Positions 50,373-58,548 of a DNA stretch of 64,000 nt are shown here, piece by piece. Position 1 is the stretch's first letter; the number at the start of each line of letters is the position of its first letter. This DNA is from Paenibacillus gorillae. Lineage in GTDB: Bacteria; Bacillota; Bacilli; Paenibacillales; Paenibacillaceae. Location: the NCBI RefSeq assembly GCF_000513275.1, contig NZ_CBVJ010000141.1:1-64000 (forward strand), given 5' to 3'. A program made the translations under genes and the position numbers. The notes below the pieces were generated by a model, which ran no database searches, was not told where the DNA came from, and worked only from the letters and a program-made list of their open reading frames with translations.

Positions 50373-50903
50373 TTAGGAGCCGGGTATGATCCGGTGTGCT
50401 TCATATTGGCGAAACACCGATTCGGCCACACCCAGCCGGGACAAATCCGGGCCGCCATCTTTATCGAGCAGCGACTTGCTCTCGTCCGTCTCGACGATAA
50501 CGATGATTTGCCCATTCTCCAAAGCGTTACGGCAAAACTCGGATTCCTTCGTATCGAGGCCGCTTGCCATCAAGGCTTGAGTCACGCCGGCGTCGTCTCC
50601 CAAAAAGGCAGCTCCAAATATGCCTTTCCAGCCAGCCGTGCCGCTAACACCGCTGCCTGCTAATATGCCGGGAGCCGCAAAGGTCATTCCTGCACGATCA
50701 TAAGGAGATGTATTTTCTCTCGTCTCTGCAAGCTCTCTGATCTCGTCCACATGCATGTCGCTCTCCGCTTCGATTCTGCGTGAATGCGTAGCATCCTTAG
50801 CGTAAATTTTCAGCTCTCCCGTCTCAAACCCGGCATGCTGCAAAGCGGCAATCGTATCAATCACCTGCCGCTGTGTATCGAATGCGGCAATCTTTTTGGC
50901 CAT
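50373..50903 (-). CDS. general stress protein, YflT/17M type
   Basis: Encodes 176 residues, CAGGAGG before ATG 50903. The N-terminal KKIAAFDTQRQVIDTIAALQ with a conserved GFETGELKIYAKDA matches the heat-induced stress protein YflT domain. A glycine-rich middle (GILAGSGVSGTAGWKGIFGA) and a short DALENGQIIVIVETDE-like beta strand near the end complete it. Role unknown; members are often SigB-dependent in Bacillus. I did not find a SigB promoter. Confidence 0.8.
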   Translation of the reverse strand: MAKKIAAFDTQRQVIDTIAALQHAGFETGELKIYAKDATHSRRIEAESDMHVDEIRELAETRENTSPYDRAGMTFAAPGILAGSGVSGTAGWKGIFGAAFLGDDAGVTQALMASGLDTKESEFCRNALENGQIIVIVETDESKSLLDKDGGPDLSRLGVAESVFRQYEAHRIIPGS

Positions 50904-51084
50904 TCTAATTCCTCCTGACTGATTACACCTTTGCTTATTCCCAATTAGCTATTCCCAATCTCTAGTTAGATCACTCAAATGATGTGTAATTCAAGATAGG
51001 CATTCATGCAGGTTGTGCATCAAAGCGGTTCGAGTTATGATGGAAGGAAGTGTATTGGAAATCGGACAAGCAGGGGGCAAATCG

Positions 51085-52263
51085 ATGATTCATCGGGTGC
51101 TTCAATATCCCGCAAAGTGGGAGTGGCATGTGCTGCAGCAGGAACGGCTGCAGGCGGTATCGGCAGACGGGCTGCCTAGCCGTAAATTTAAGAAAAACAA
51201 TCCGCCGCCAGCAGGCGGACAATCCGATATAAGGTTATCCCGTGAGATGGAAGATCAGGAATCAAAGCTGGCGCAGATTAAAGCCGCTCTTCCTGAATGC
51301 ACGGCCTGGCTGGATGAATGCAAGGATAGAAGAACCAATCAGGTCATCGTCTCTGAATCGCTTGAATGCGGCCCCTTTATTTACGGTACCGTCATGTTCC
51401 AAGCTTCGGAGCAGCATAGCGACACGATCCCGTTTCATTTCTGGCTATCGCAGAACAAGCTGGTAACGCTTCATGATGATCTGCGTCTCATGATTCGGCT
51501 TCAGAGGGATACTGTTGTTGCGCGGCTGGAGGGCTGTTCTTCGGCTCCTGAAGCTCTATTCGTCATGGTAAGTGTCGTGCTGGCCCCTTTCCACGGCGGT
51601 CTGGACGAATTCGAATACCGGCTTGGCCAACTGGAGAGCACGATGCGCAGCTCCAACCGTACGGGCTTGATGGACGTCATTTTTGAGCGCCGCTATGATT
51701 TGCTGCATTGGAGCCATTTATTTCTCCCCATCCGAGAGCTTCACGGCGCGGCCAAAGAAGCTTTCATGGAGCTCTTGGTCGAAAATGACAACTTCCAGCG
51801 AGTAACGCACCGGCTGGACCGGATTGAAAACTTACTGAAACATTATGCGTTCGAGATTGATACGCTGATTTCTATGGATGGCTCAATCTCCAGCTTCCGC
51901 GGCAATGACATTATGAAGACGTTGACCATCTTTACCGTACTGTTCACACCCGCATCGGTTCTGGCAGCGATTTGGGGCACGAACTTTAACCGGCTGCCAT
52001 TTGATGAGCATAAATGGGGTTTCGCCCTGCTTTGCGGTATCGTATTCGCAGTCACCGTTCTCATCTATATCTGGCTATGGCGCAAAGGCTGGACCGGAGA
52101 TTTACTGACCGGCCGGAAGCCAAATGACAAGCATATTATGGGACAAGCGGAGAGTATGAAAATCAGCGAAATCTTCGGCATCAAGCAGCCGCAAGAAAGC
52201 AGCGCGGATCACACGTCACCATCGACGCTGCCGAAGCGGGGAAGCCGCTCCTCCTCGAAATAA
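51085..52263 (+). CDS. CorA-like divalent cation transporter with GTN in place of GMN
   Basis: About 392 residues from ATG 51085 (GGGGG upstream); in-frame starts at 51013 and 51037-51040 are possible. A large cytoplasmic N-terminal domain with a long coiled helix (HRLDRIENLLKHYAFEIDTL) is followed by two C-terminal membrane segments (FTVLFTPASVLAAIWGTNF and FALLCGIVFAVTVLIYIWLW). The pore signature of CorA, YGMNF, reads IWGTNF here, so ion selectivity may differ (Mg, Zn or none). A polar tail of about 60 residues follows. A terminator lies directly after the stop. Confidence 0.85.
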   Translation: MIHRVLQYPAKWEWHVLQQERLQAVSADGLPSRKFKKNNPPPAGGQSDIRLSREMEDQESKLAQIKAALPECTAWLDECKDRRTNQVIVSESLECGPFIYGTVMFQASEQHSDTIPFHFWLSQNKLVTLHDDLRLMIRLQRDTVVARLEGCSSAPEALFVMVSVVLAPFHGGLDEFEYRLGQLESTMRSSNRTGLMDVIFERRYDLLHWSHLFLPIRELHGAAKEAFMELLVENDNFQRVTHRLDRIENLLKHYAFEIDTLISMDGSISSFRGNDIMKTLTIFTVLFTPASVLAAIWGTNFNRLPFDEHKWGFALLCGIVFAVTVLIYIWLWRKGWTGDLLTGRKPNDKHIMGQAESMKISEIFGIKQPQESSADHTSPSTLPKRGSRSSSK

Positions 52264-52265
52264 TA

Positions 52266-52322
52266 AAAGAGCTGAACCTTTGGATAGTGACATTCATCCT
52301 TGTGGGTTCAGCTCTTTTTTTT
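52266..52322 (+). terminator. terminator after the CorA-like gene
   Basis: AAAAGAGCTGAACC, a loop of about 25 bases, GGGTTCAGCTCTTTTTTTT: a strong stem with a T tract. Its arm sequence is repeated in the terminator at 52.65 kb. Confidence 0.88.
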
Positions 52323-52369
52323 CTGTAAAGTGGGGGCTCTAGACAAGCTAACTCGCCTCAAATATGAAA

Positions 52370-52555
52370 CAAAATGCAAAAGTACATTTCGATGAGCGCC
52401 AAAAGGTTCAAAAAGGTCTTCAAAATGTAAAAGTACATTTGAAAACCTTCAAATTCAGCCAATTGGGGCAATTTAGGCGAATCAGCCTGCACTTTTGCAT
52501 TTTGATGCAATAAATACGCGAAAAAGCGGCTGACAACATGTATTTTTACATTTTG
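52370..52555. repeat. four copies of a CAAAATG(C/T)AAAAGTACATTT motif, two direct and two inverted
   Basis: Copies at 52370-52389 and 52421-52440 (plus) and at 52489-52504 and 52538-52555 (minus orientation, the last with TTTTTACATTTTG). Each copy is also partly self-complementary (AAATG...CATTT). The stretch 52323-52635 holds no gene. Confidence 0.8.
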
Positions 52556-52634
52556 AATTTTTCATACCCTACCTGAAGTGTGACATACGCGCACTGGGAA
52601 TTACCGATGATACGAGAGAGCTAGAAGCAGATTA

Positions 52635-52670
52635 CAAAAACAAGAGCTGAACCCTTGGTTCAGCTCTTGT
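52635..52670 (-). terminator. terminator of the oxidoreductase gene
   Basis: On the minus strand CAAGAGCTGAACC-aag-GGTTCAGCTCTTG followed by TTTTTGT. It is a perfect 13-bp stem, almost identical in arm sequence to the terminator at 52.3 kb. Confidence 0.88.
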
Positions 52671-52676
52671 TAAGCT

Positions 52677-53648
52677 TTATAATTTAACCGGCAAGCCCGT
52701 CTCCGCCGACTGATTAGCCGCGATCGTCACTCGATGCGTCAGCCATGCATCGGCATAAGACGAACGAATACGACTCGTATCGCCGGTTCGAACGGCGTGT
52801 ATAAATGCTTCATTTTCCGCTTGATAAGGATCGTTGCGGTTCAAGTATTCCGTTTTCGTGTTCGCACGCAAGTCCTTCAAAGCGCCGTCGCTTCCCAGTT
52901 CCAGCACGCCTTGATCCGTATATATATGCAGACCGGCACGGTCTCCGCCTTGAATACCGCAAGTATTGCTAATCGTAGCTACTGCTCCGCTAGCAAGCTT
53001 CAGCGTAACGGTTCCCACATCAGGAACGGTTACCCCTTCCTCTTTGCTTGCCATAATTCGGTTGCCGTAAGCCGCGTAGACTTCTGTCACCTCGCCCAGC
53101 AGATAACGGAGCGCATCGACGATATGCGTCGTCTGCTCGACGAATTGGCCGCCAGAGCCTTCCATCTTCCGCCACCAGTATACGCCCGGCATCGAGCCCA
53201 TCCAGTAACCGAGTGCCATTAAAGCTGTTCTTTCTTGGAGCAGCTCTCTTGCCCGCTCCGTTCCTTCCATATAGCGGAAATGGTAGCCTGTCGACGTAAT
53301 AAGGCCGCTGCGCTCAACAGCTTCAGCTATCTTGGCTGGTGTCTCCCCATCCAGTCCGATCGGCTTCTCCACCAAGAATGGAATTCCTCTCTCGACCAGT
53401 GCCAATTCCGCCTCGCCGTGCGCGAATGGAGGCACGCAAATATATACCGCATCCAGCTTGCGGTCATCCAACATATCCGTTATGGAATCATACCCTCTGG
53501 CATCGTTAAAAGGCTGTGCTGCCGCCTCTGCTTTCTCCTTGCTCGTCCCGCAGAAAGCGGATACATAAATATCGTCCATTTTTGACAACTTCTCTGCATG
53601 CATGCGGCCAAACCAGCCTGTCCCAACCATCCCAACTCGAAGAGTCAT
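52677..53648 (-). CDS. Gfo/Idh/MocA-family oxidoreductase
   Basis: About 323 residues from ATG 53648 (AAGGAG nine bases upstream). NAD(P)-binding VGMVGTGWFGRMHAEKL, the LDAVYICVPPFAHGEAEL and LVEKPIGLDGETPA segments (Glu-Lys-Pro motif) and GGQFVEQTTHIVDALRYL in the C-terminal substrate domain are typical. It probably acts on an inositol- or sugar-type substrate; none is indicated by neighbours. Monocistronic. Confidence 0.9.
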   Translation of the reverse strand: MTLRVGMVGTGWFGRMHAEKLSKMDDIYVSAFCGTSKEKAEAAAQPFNDARGYDSITDMLDDRKLDAVYICVPPFAHGEAELALVERGIPFLVEKPIGLDGETPAKIAEAVERSGLITSTGYHFRYMEGTERARELLQERTALMALGYWMGSMPGVYWWRKMEGSGGQFVEQTTHIVDALRYLLGEVTEVYAAYGNRIMASKEEGVTVPDVGTVTLKLASGAVATISNTCGIQGGDRAGLHIYTDQGVLELGSDGALKDLRANTKTEYLNRNDPYQAENEAFIHAVRTGDTSRIRSSYADAWLTHRVTIAANQSAETGLPVKL

Positions 53649-53833
53649 TTGTGCGATCTCCTTCCAGATTATAAAAAATGACATTCGCTGTTCAACGTCA
53701 TTATAACCGCAACCCTTCCGCTCCGCATCATTTAATTGAAGCGGCCGCCTGCCAGAGAGAGCAATTGGTACCAAGTTGCCCACCTCTTCATACAATACAA
53801 CATCAGCTTGCGCAGGAGAGCGGAGGGTTCATA

Positions 53834-54664
53834 ATGGCTACTCGAACGAAAACCCAGCAGCCCACACGGCAGCGGCAGCAACCGCAAAATCTGGATATGC
53901 GGACCGCTTTGTTTCTAGCCGCCATTTGCGGACAAACATACGTACAATTCGATAATAGCGACGGCCTGTTCATCGTTCCTCGAAACTACAGCCTGGTAGG
54001 TTCCTTTGCCGGAGAGGTGTATGATTATGCTGAAGAAAAGTTTGGCTATGTGCTCCAATCCGACAGATCCTCGGTACTGGCCTTCCGGGGTTCAGGCTCC
54101 GCCGTTGATTGGGTAGCCGACTTCATCGCCCAGCAAACGCCCTATACACCCGTTAAAAATTGCGGTCAAGTGCATAAAGGCTTCACCGATATCTATACCG
54201 CCATCCGTCCGCAAATGCTCGCTTTAATCAAGCAGCTGCCGCCCGACAAGCCCCTGTTCATAACGGGTCACAGCTTAGGCGGTTCGCTTTCAACACTGGC
54301 TGCGCTTGATATTGCAAATAATACAGCAATTAAAGCTCCAATTGTATATACCTTCGGAGCGCCACGCGTAGGCGACATGAAATTTGTGCGCGCATACAAC
54401 GCAGGAGTCGCGACCCATTGGCGTTTTCAGAATGAATATGACATTGTGCCTCATCTGCCTCCGCTCGTCTATCAGTCACCCGATACGAAAAAAACGTATT
54501 ATTACATGCACGTCAAGGGAGAGGTTAAGCGCTCATTCCGCATAGGATCGGTTTCTGGCAATCATATTCTCAGCAGCTATTTCGCCGATCTGGTTCAGGA
54601 AGATCCGTTATTTGCTGCTTCCTTATGCGGCGAAACGCCGGGCTGGTGCCCGATTGCAGATTGA
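53834..54664 (+). CDS. lipase family protein (class 3 lipase fold)
   Basis: Encodes 276 residues from ATG 53834 (CGGAGGG upstream). FRGSGSAVDWVADF, CGQVHKGFTDIYTAI, the nucleophile elbow FITGHSLGGSLSTLAAL (Ser near 148), YTFGAPRVGD and NEYDIVPHLPP (Asp near 207) with a C-terminal His are the class 3 lipase set. There is no signal peptide; the N-terminus is Gln/Arg-rich, so a cytoplasmic or non-classically located enzyme is expected. Confidence 0.9.
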   Translation: MATRTKTQQPTRQRQQPQNLDMRTALFLAAICGQTYVQFDNSDGLFIVPRNYSLVGSFAGEVYDYAEEKFGYVLQSDRSSVLAFRGSGSAVDWVADFIAQQTPYTPVKNCGQVHKGFTDIYTAIRPQMLALIKQLPPDKPLFITGHSLGGSLSTLAALDIANNTAIKAPIVYTFGAPRVGDMKFVRAYNAGVATHWRFQNEYDIVPHLPPLVYQSPDTKKTYYYMHVKGEVKRSFRIGSVSGNHILSSYFADLVQEDPLFAASLCGETPGWCPIAD

Positions 54665-54674
54665 AGAAAACGTA

Positions 54675-54735
54675 TAAAAAAATCCCCGCTATTTCGCGCT
54701 GCCCCTCATGAGCAACAACGAAAGCGAGGATTATA
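54675..54735. terminator. shared terminator between convergent genes
   Basis: AAAAAATCCCCGCT pairs across a long loop with AGCGAGGATT; the A tract gives a T tract on the minus strand. It lies between the lipase stop and the hemolysin III stop. The fold is imperfect. Confidence 0.6.
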
Positions 54736-54742
54736 AAATGGT

Positions 54743-55390
54743 TCACCCATTCGGCAATATATAGAGCAAAATCGCAAAGAAATGAACGATCGAGCCTCCA
54801 AGCACAAACAAGTGCCACACTGCATGATGGTAAGGAAAACCGCGCCACATATAAAAAATCGTTCCGAACGTATAGAGCAAGCCTCCGGTTATGAGGAGCT
54901 GCAGCCCTCCCGGTGCCAAATGATCCGTTAACGGTTTCCATGCAAACACGATCAGCCAGCCCATCGCAATGTATACGATTGTAGAGGTAAACAGAAATTT
55001 CGAAGCGAAAAAGGATTTAAACACAACACCGACTATTGCACAGCCCCAGACGATTCCGAACAGCACCCAACCTAAAGTGCCTTGAACAATATGCAGCAGA
55101 ATCGGAGTATAGGTGCCGGCTATAAACACATAAATGCAAGAGTGATCGAGCGATTGGAATACCCGCTTTGCTTTCCCCTCCGGAAAGCTGTGAACCAGTG
55201 TCGACGCAGCATAGAGCAGAAGCATCGCGCTTCCGTAAATCGTAAAGCTTACAACGTGAAAGGCTGTGCCTTTCCAGGCGGCAAAGACGATGAGCAGCAC
55301 CAAGGCGGCTACGCTTAATGCGGCGCCGATGCCATGTGTAACGGCATTTGCTATCTCTTCCCGCTTTGTGTAGGTATGGGTATTGGCCAT
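54743..55390 (-). CDS. hemolysin III family (YqfA/PAQR-like) membrane protein
   Basis: Encodes 215 residues with seven membrane segments. Family residues include KREEIANAVTHGIGAALS, the conserved Ser/His in STLVHSFP, LDHSCIYVFIAGTYTPI, and near the end FPYHHAVWHLFVLGGSIVHF with the metal-type His residues. Function is membrane-related; the name is historical and no toxin role is implied. Confidence 0.93.
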   Translation of the reverse strand: MANTHTYTKREEIANAVTHGIGAALSVAALVLLIVFAAWKGTAFHVVSFTIYGSAMLLLYAASTLVHSFPEGKAKRVFQSLDHSCIYVFIAGTYTPILLHIVQGTLGWVLFGIVWGCAIVGVVFKSFFASKFLFTSTIVYIAMGWLIVFAWKPLTDHLAPGGLQLLITGGLLYTFGTIFYMWRGFPYHHAVWHLFVLGGSIVHFFAILLYILPNG

Positions 55391-55449
55391 ACGTTTAACA
55401 ACCCCTTCGTTCCCGAATCCAGCAAAGCTGCTGTCTTCAGTGTAACGAA

Positions 55450-56151
55450 TCAGCTCCAGCCTTTCAACCAGACACGCACCCGATCGATCGTTTTATCAAG
55501 GTTGCATACTGCATCCTGATCGATAAAGGGCTGCTGATGGCGGAAATAATGGGCGTGCCCGCCGATTAGCGGTATTCCTTCCACATTAACAGGCGCATGC
55601 TTCATCCGGTTCCAGCGGGGAACCGCTCCGCCTCGTTCCGCTTGCCAGCCTCCCCAGCTGCCGATCCTGCTGATCGGGTCATTCAATTTGCCCTCTGCAT
55701 CGATTGAATGAAAGTAACTGACACGATCCTTCAAATCCGGCTGTATAGCGATCCGCGGCGAGCCGACTTGAACAATTCTTACATTCCGGGCCAAGCGCTG
55801 GTTATGCAGCATTCTGCCCGCTTGATAAGCGGCAATACCCCCTCCGCTATGTCCGATCAGAAGCGTAGGCTCATCCTCATCCCGCAGCGTTTCTATAATT
55901 TTACGAAATGCCGCCTTCGCCCCGACACGTCCGATCCCGATCCGGTTGCTGAGATCGCTTCCCACTTCAACGATTTGCCGGTACAAATTGCGGCTTGCGT
56001 CTCCGTACGGATGCAAAATATGAATAAACGGCTCCAATCCGTCAGAGCGGAACAGCCGGTCCAGCTTATCTCTGCATTCATTAAATGCCGTCTGAGTTGT
56101 GGCAACCCCGGCAAGCAAATAGATGCTGATGGAAGATTTGGTCGCCGTCAT
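55450..56151 (-). CDS. alpha/beta-fold hydrolase-like protein with GHSGGG motif
   Basis: About 233 residues from ATG 56151 (GGAGGG upstream). The nucleophile elbow is LLIGHSGGGIAAYQAG (Ser near 112). The rest has VRIVQVGSPRIAIQPDLK and the late His in IPLIGGHAHYFRH, consistent with an esterase-like hydrolase. It has no signal peptide. I do not recognise a narrower family. Confidence 0.75.
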   Translation of the reverse strand: MTATKSSISIYLLAGVATTQTAFNECRDKLDRLFRSDGLEPFIHILHPYGDASRNLYRQIVEVGSDLSNRIGIGRVGAKAAFRKIIETLRDEDEPTLLIGHSGGGIAAYQAGRMLHNQRLARNVRIVQVGSPRIAIQPDLKDRVSYFHSIDAEGKLNDPISRIGSWGGWQAERGGAVPRWNRMKHAPVNVEGIPLIGGHAHYFRHQQPFIDQDAVCNLDKTIDRVRVWLKGWS

Positions 56152-56221
56152 CGTAATCCCTCCGTCATGTATCATTATGTGAAAGTTGATGTATGTACAT
56201 TATGCGAGGGTAAGAGCGTAT

Positions 56222-57673
56222 TCATTCCCGTATGTTGATGTTAGTTCCGTTCACTTTTACCTTATAGCCCAGCGATTTGGCGGTGGAGAGCAAGGGAAGC
56301 GCGTTCAGCTTCCTGTTAATTGGAACGGTGCCGTCCATTTTATAGCCGCTCCATATTTTATGGCGCATGACATCAACCTGTGCCGTTTTTAACGTATCCG
56401 AACTGGATATCCAACGGGTCAATACTGCCTGTTCGCCACCCGCTCCTAAAGGATAAAACTGAACGTTCAGCAGCTTTGTAAACAGCGTTTCATCAGCATA
56501 AAGCACACCATCTTTGCGGAAAATAAATCCGCAGTACGAGAACGTTTCGCTGATCGTTCTATCTTTATCCTTCGGACTTGAATGAATGCTGCTCAAATAA
56601 TGATCATTAGCGATCACGCTTCTATAAGCCTCCAGCAGTTCATCGTCCGCCGTTATCGCATAATTATTTACCCGGCGGGATTCATTATATTCCGTCAAAT
56701 TGTTTACATCGAAGTAATAAACCGCCTTTACGCGAGGATACAGTTCGGGCAGCGATTCGTACAGCCGTCTTATTTTGCCCGCAGCAAAATCGAGATCTAT
56801 TACGCCGTCTACAGTCGTGAAATGGGTAGCCCCATACTCCGACAGCTGTATTGGCTTTCTCCGGCTGAACAGGTTATATACATAATCAAGCAGCATAAGC
56901 GGATCCTCAAAATGCGCTTCCTGCTTGTTATTTCCGTTGTGATACTTTACATTATACACGTTCAAACCGACCCAATCGACATAGGCATCACCGGGATAAA
57001 AGCTTTCGATCGGCAGTTCGGGCACATTCAATACTGTCCATACCATCGCCACTTGAGGCGCTTCTGCCTCCAATACATCATGAACCATCCGCCAGACTCC
57101 AATATAGCGTTCCGCGTTGCCGCTGTAAGCGGTCCAGGTACCATTCATTTCCGAGGCGAATCTTAGGAAAATAGCAACATCAGCGTCATTGGCTGATTTA
57201 GCGAAGGCATGCAAATATTCGTCGTCCTTGACTGTATCCAATCCACTGTTCGGTTCCCAAGCGATATGAGGAAATGCTCCCTCATTCTTCACCTGCTCCA
57301 CCCACTCCGCGGGAAAAGGCTCGCCATAGCCGACATACTTGAAGTAGCTCGCATGCTTCTTGCCTGTTCTGCGATTAAATTCACCCATGCTATAGCCAAT
57401 TTCACGATCTTGCAATACATAAGCGCCCAAGTAGGCTCCAGTCTCCGGCTCAGCCTTCGCCAACGTATAATTGTAGCCTTTGGAGGTGAAACGAACCGTC
57501 CAAGGCTGGCCCTCTGCTGCCTCTTCGCCCGCTTCCTGCATGGTCATGGCCGGATTAGCCCATTCCTTGTATTTAACCGAGTCAACACCTTGTTGGACAA
57601 ACAGAAGGACAGAAACCATTCCAAGAGCCATAAGCTTCTGCCACTTTTGTGAAAAGCGCACTATGACCGCCAT
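56222..57673 (-). CDS. secreted glycoside hydrolase, GH26-like, with C-terminal copper-amine-oxidase-type domain
   Basis: Encodes 483 residues. The N-terminal hydrophobic segment (about 13-28) acts as signal or anchor. The barrel (about 60-370) has AHIAWEPNSGLD, the acid/base Glu in FLRFASEMNGTWTAYSG, VDWVGLNVYN and the nucleophile Glu in PIQLSEYGATHF. This is the clan GH-A arrangement of GH26 (beta-mannanase and relatives). The last 100 residues end in a region like the copper amine oxidase N-terminal fold (LPLLSTAKSLGYKVKVNG). The substrate cannot be told from sequence; a beta-glycan of the cell surface or plant is likely. Confidence 0.83.
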   Translation of the reverse strand: MAVIVRFSQKWQKLMALGMVSVLLFVQQGVDSVKYKEWANPAMTMQEAGEEAAEGQPWTVRFTSKGYNYTLAKAEPETGAYLGAYVLQDREIGYSMGEFNRRTGKKHASYFKYVGYGEPFPAEWVEQVKNEGAFPHIAWEPNSGLDTVKDDEYLHAFAKSANDADVAIFLRFASEMNGTWTAYSGNAERYIGVWRMVHDVLEAEAPQVAMVWTVLNVPELPIESFYPGDAYVDWVGLNVYNVKYHNGNNKQEAHFEDPLMLLDYVYNLFSRRKPIQLSEYGATHFTTVDGVIDLDFAAGKIRRLYESLPELYPRVKAVYYFDVNNLTEYNESRRVNNYAITADDELLEAYRSVIANDHYLSSIHSSPKDKDRTISETFSYCGFIFRKDGVLYADETLFTKLLNVQFYPLGAGGEQAVLTRWISSSDTLKTAQVDVMRHKIWSGYKMDGTVPINRKLNALPLLSTAKSLGYKVKVNGTNINIRE

Positions 57674-57763
57674 CCTTCCACCTCATTCGTCATCTGGTAA
57701 TCAGCATGAGGCATTTAATGGCGGAATATACCTTAGAAGGTATGCAGAGGCGCTGAATTAAAT

Positions 57764-57800
57764 AAGACCTCCAATCCGATATAACGGATTTGAAGGTCTT
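57764..57800. terminator. hairpin downstream of the 58-kb small gene
   Basis: AAGACCTCCAATCCG-atataa-CGGATTTGAAGGTCTT, a nearly perfect 15-bp stem about 25 bases past the stop at 57825. Only a weak T tract follows on the minus strand. Confidence 0.65.
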
Positions 57801-57824
57801 CGATTTCGATACTGACACACAGGG

Positions 57825-58034
57825 CTACACGCCCATTTTTTTACGCTGATTGTTTACTTTTTTCGTGTTCTGACTTCTCATTTCTTGCATATTGGTCGAT
57901 TGGTGCTGCTTGCCAGGCTGGTTTCCTTGGCCTAGCTTCTTTTGCGCCAGCAGCTGTTTGGCTTTCTCAGCCTGCGTGAGCTGCTTTTTCGGTTGCTCAA
58001 CAGCTTCATTTTGATTTTGTTCGTTAGCGGACAT
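57825..58034 (-). CDS. small Lys/Gln-rich hypothetical protein
   Basis: Encodes 69 residues, GCGAGGTGA before ATG 58034. It is very hydrophilic, with QLTQAEKAKQLLAQKKLGQG and a basic end (SQNTKKVNNQRKKMGV). It has no membrane segment or signal and is probably largely disordered. I do not recognise it. It may bind nucleic acid or be a small spore-related protein, but nothing shows this. Confidence 0.6.
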   Translation of the reverse strand: MSANEQNQNEAVEQPKKQLTQAEKAKQLLAQKKLGQGNQPGKQHQSTNMQEMRSQNTKKVNNQRKKMGV

Positions 58035-58122
58035 ACGATCACCTCGCTTTTATTCACAAGCCTTACTACTTCCTAACCAAGCATATCAAGCCTTTAAGAA
58101 AACGGCAAGGTCGAATCGTGCA

Positions 58123-58443
58123 TTATTCAGCAGATCCTGTTGCCTGCTCCGGTACAGGATGAGCGGAAGCACCAGAAATTCCATCCTCCGATGGCGGAGC
58201 CAGCTCGGCAAGACGCTTCTCAAGCGAACGGACAGTGCGCTGAAGACGGAATTGGCGGATTATGCCGAATGAACCGACGATTAGCCCTCCGAATAGAGTA
58301 GAGGCCAATATAACGAGAATAAGCGGAATTTGCGTTTTCGTAAACATGAAATTAACTTGTACCGCGTCAACGTTAATGACCGCAAACCAGGCGATGATAA
58401 AAGCAAACGCCAGGGCAGCAATCAGAAAGTTCTGACCTTTCAT
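58123..58443 (-). CDS. LapA-family (DUF1049) membrane protein
   Basis: Encodes 106 residues. Two membrane segments (FLIAALAFAFIIAWFAVINV at about 5-24 and LILVILASTLFGGLIVG at about 42-58) are followed by a helical tail with RLQRTVRSLEKRLAEL. NVDAVQVNFMF between the segments is the family signature. Role in envelope assembly is known for the Gram-negative member; here it is unknown. Confidence 0.88.
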   Translation of the reverse strand: MKGQNFLIAALAFAFIIAWFAVINVDAVQVNFMFTKTQIPLILVILASTLFGGLIVGSFGIIRQFRLQRTVRSLEKRLAELAPPSEDGISGASAHPVPEQATGSAE

Positions 58444-58498
58444 CGAATTCCCCTACTTTCTATGCCATGCTTTATGTATCATTTTACCACATTCGGGC

Positions 58499-58541
58499 AA
58501 AAAAAAGGATGCTTGGCTGATCGCTGCCAAACATCCTTTTG
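58499..58541 (-). terminator. terminator of the efe operon
   Basis: On the minus strand AAAAGGATGTTTGGCAGCG-atc-AGCCAAGCATCCTTTTTTTT: a strong stem with a long T tract right after the efeU stop. Confidence 0.92.
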
Positions 58542-58548
58542 AAGCAAA

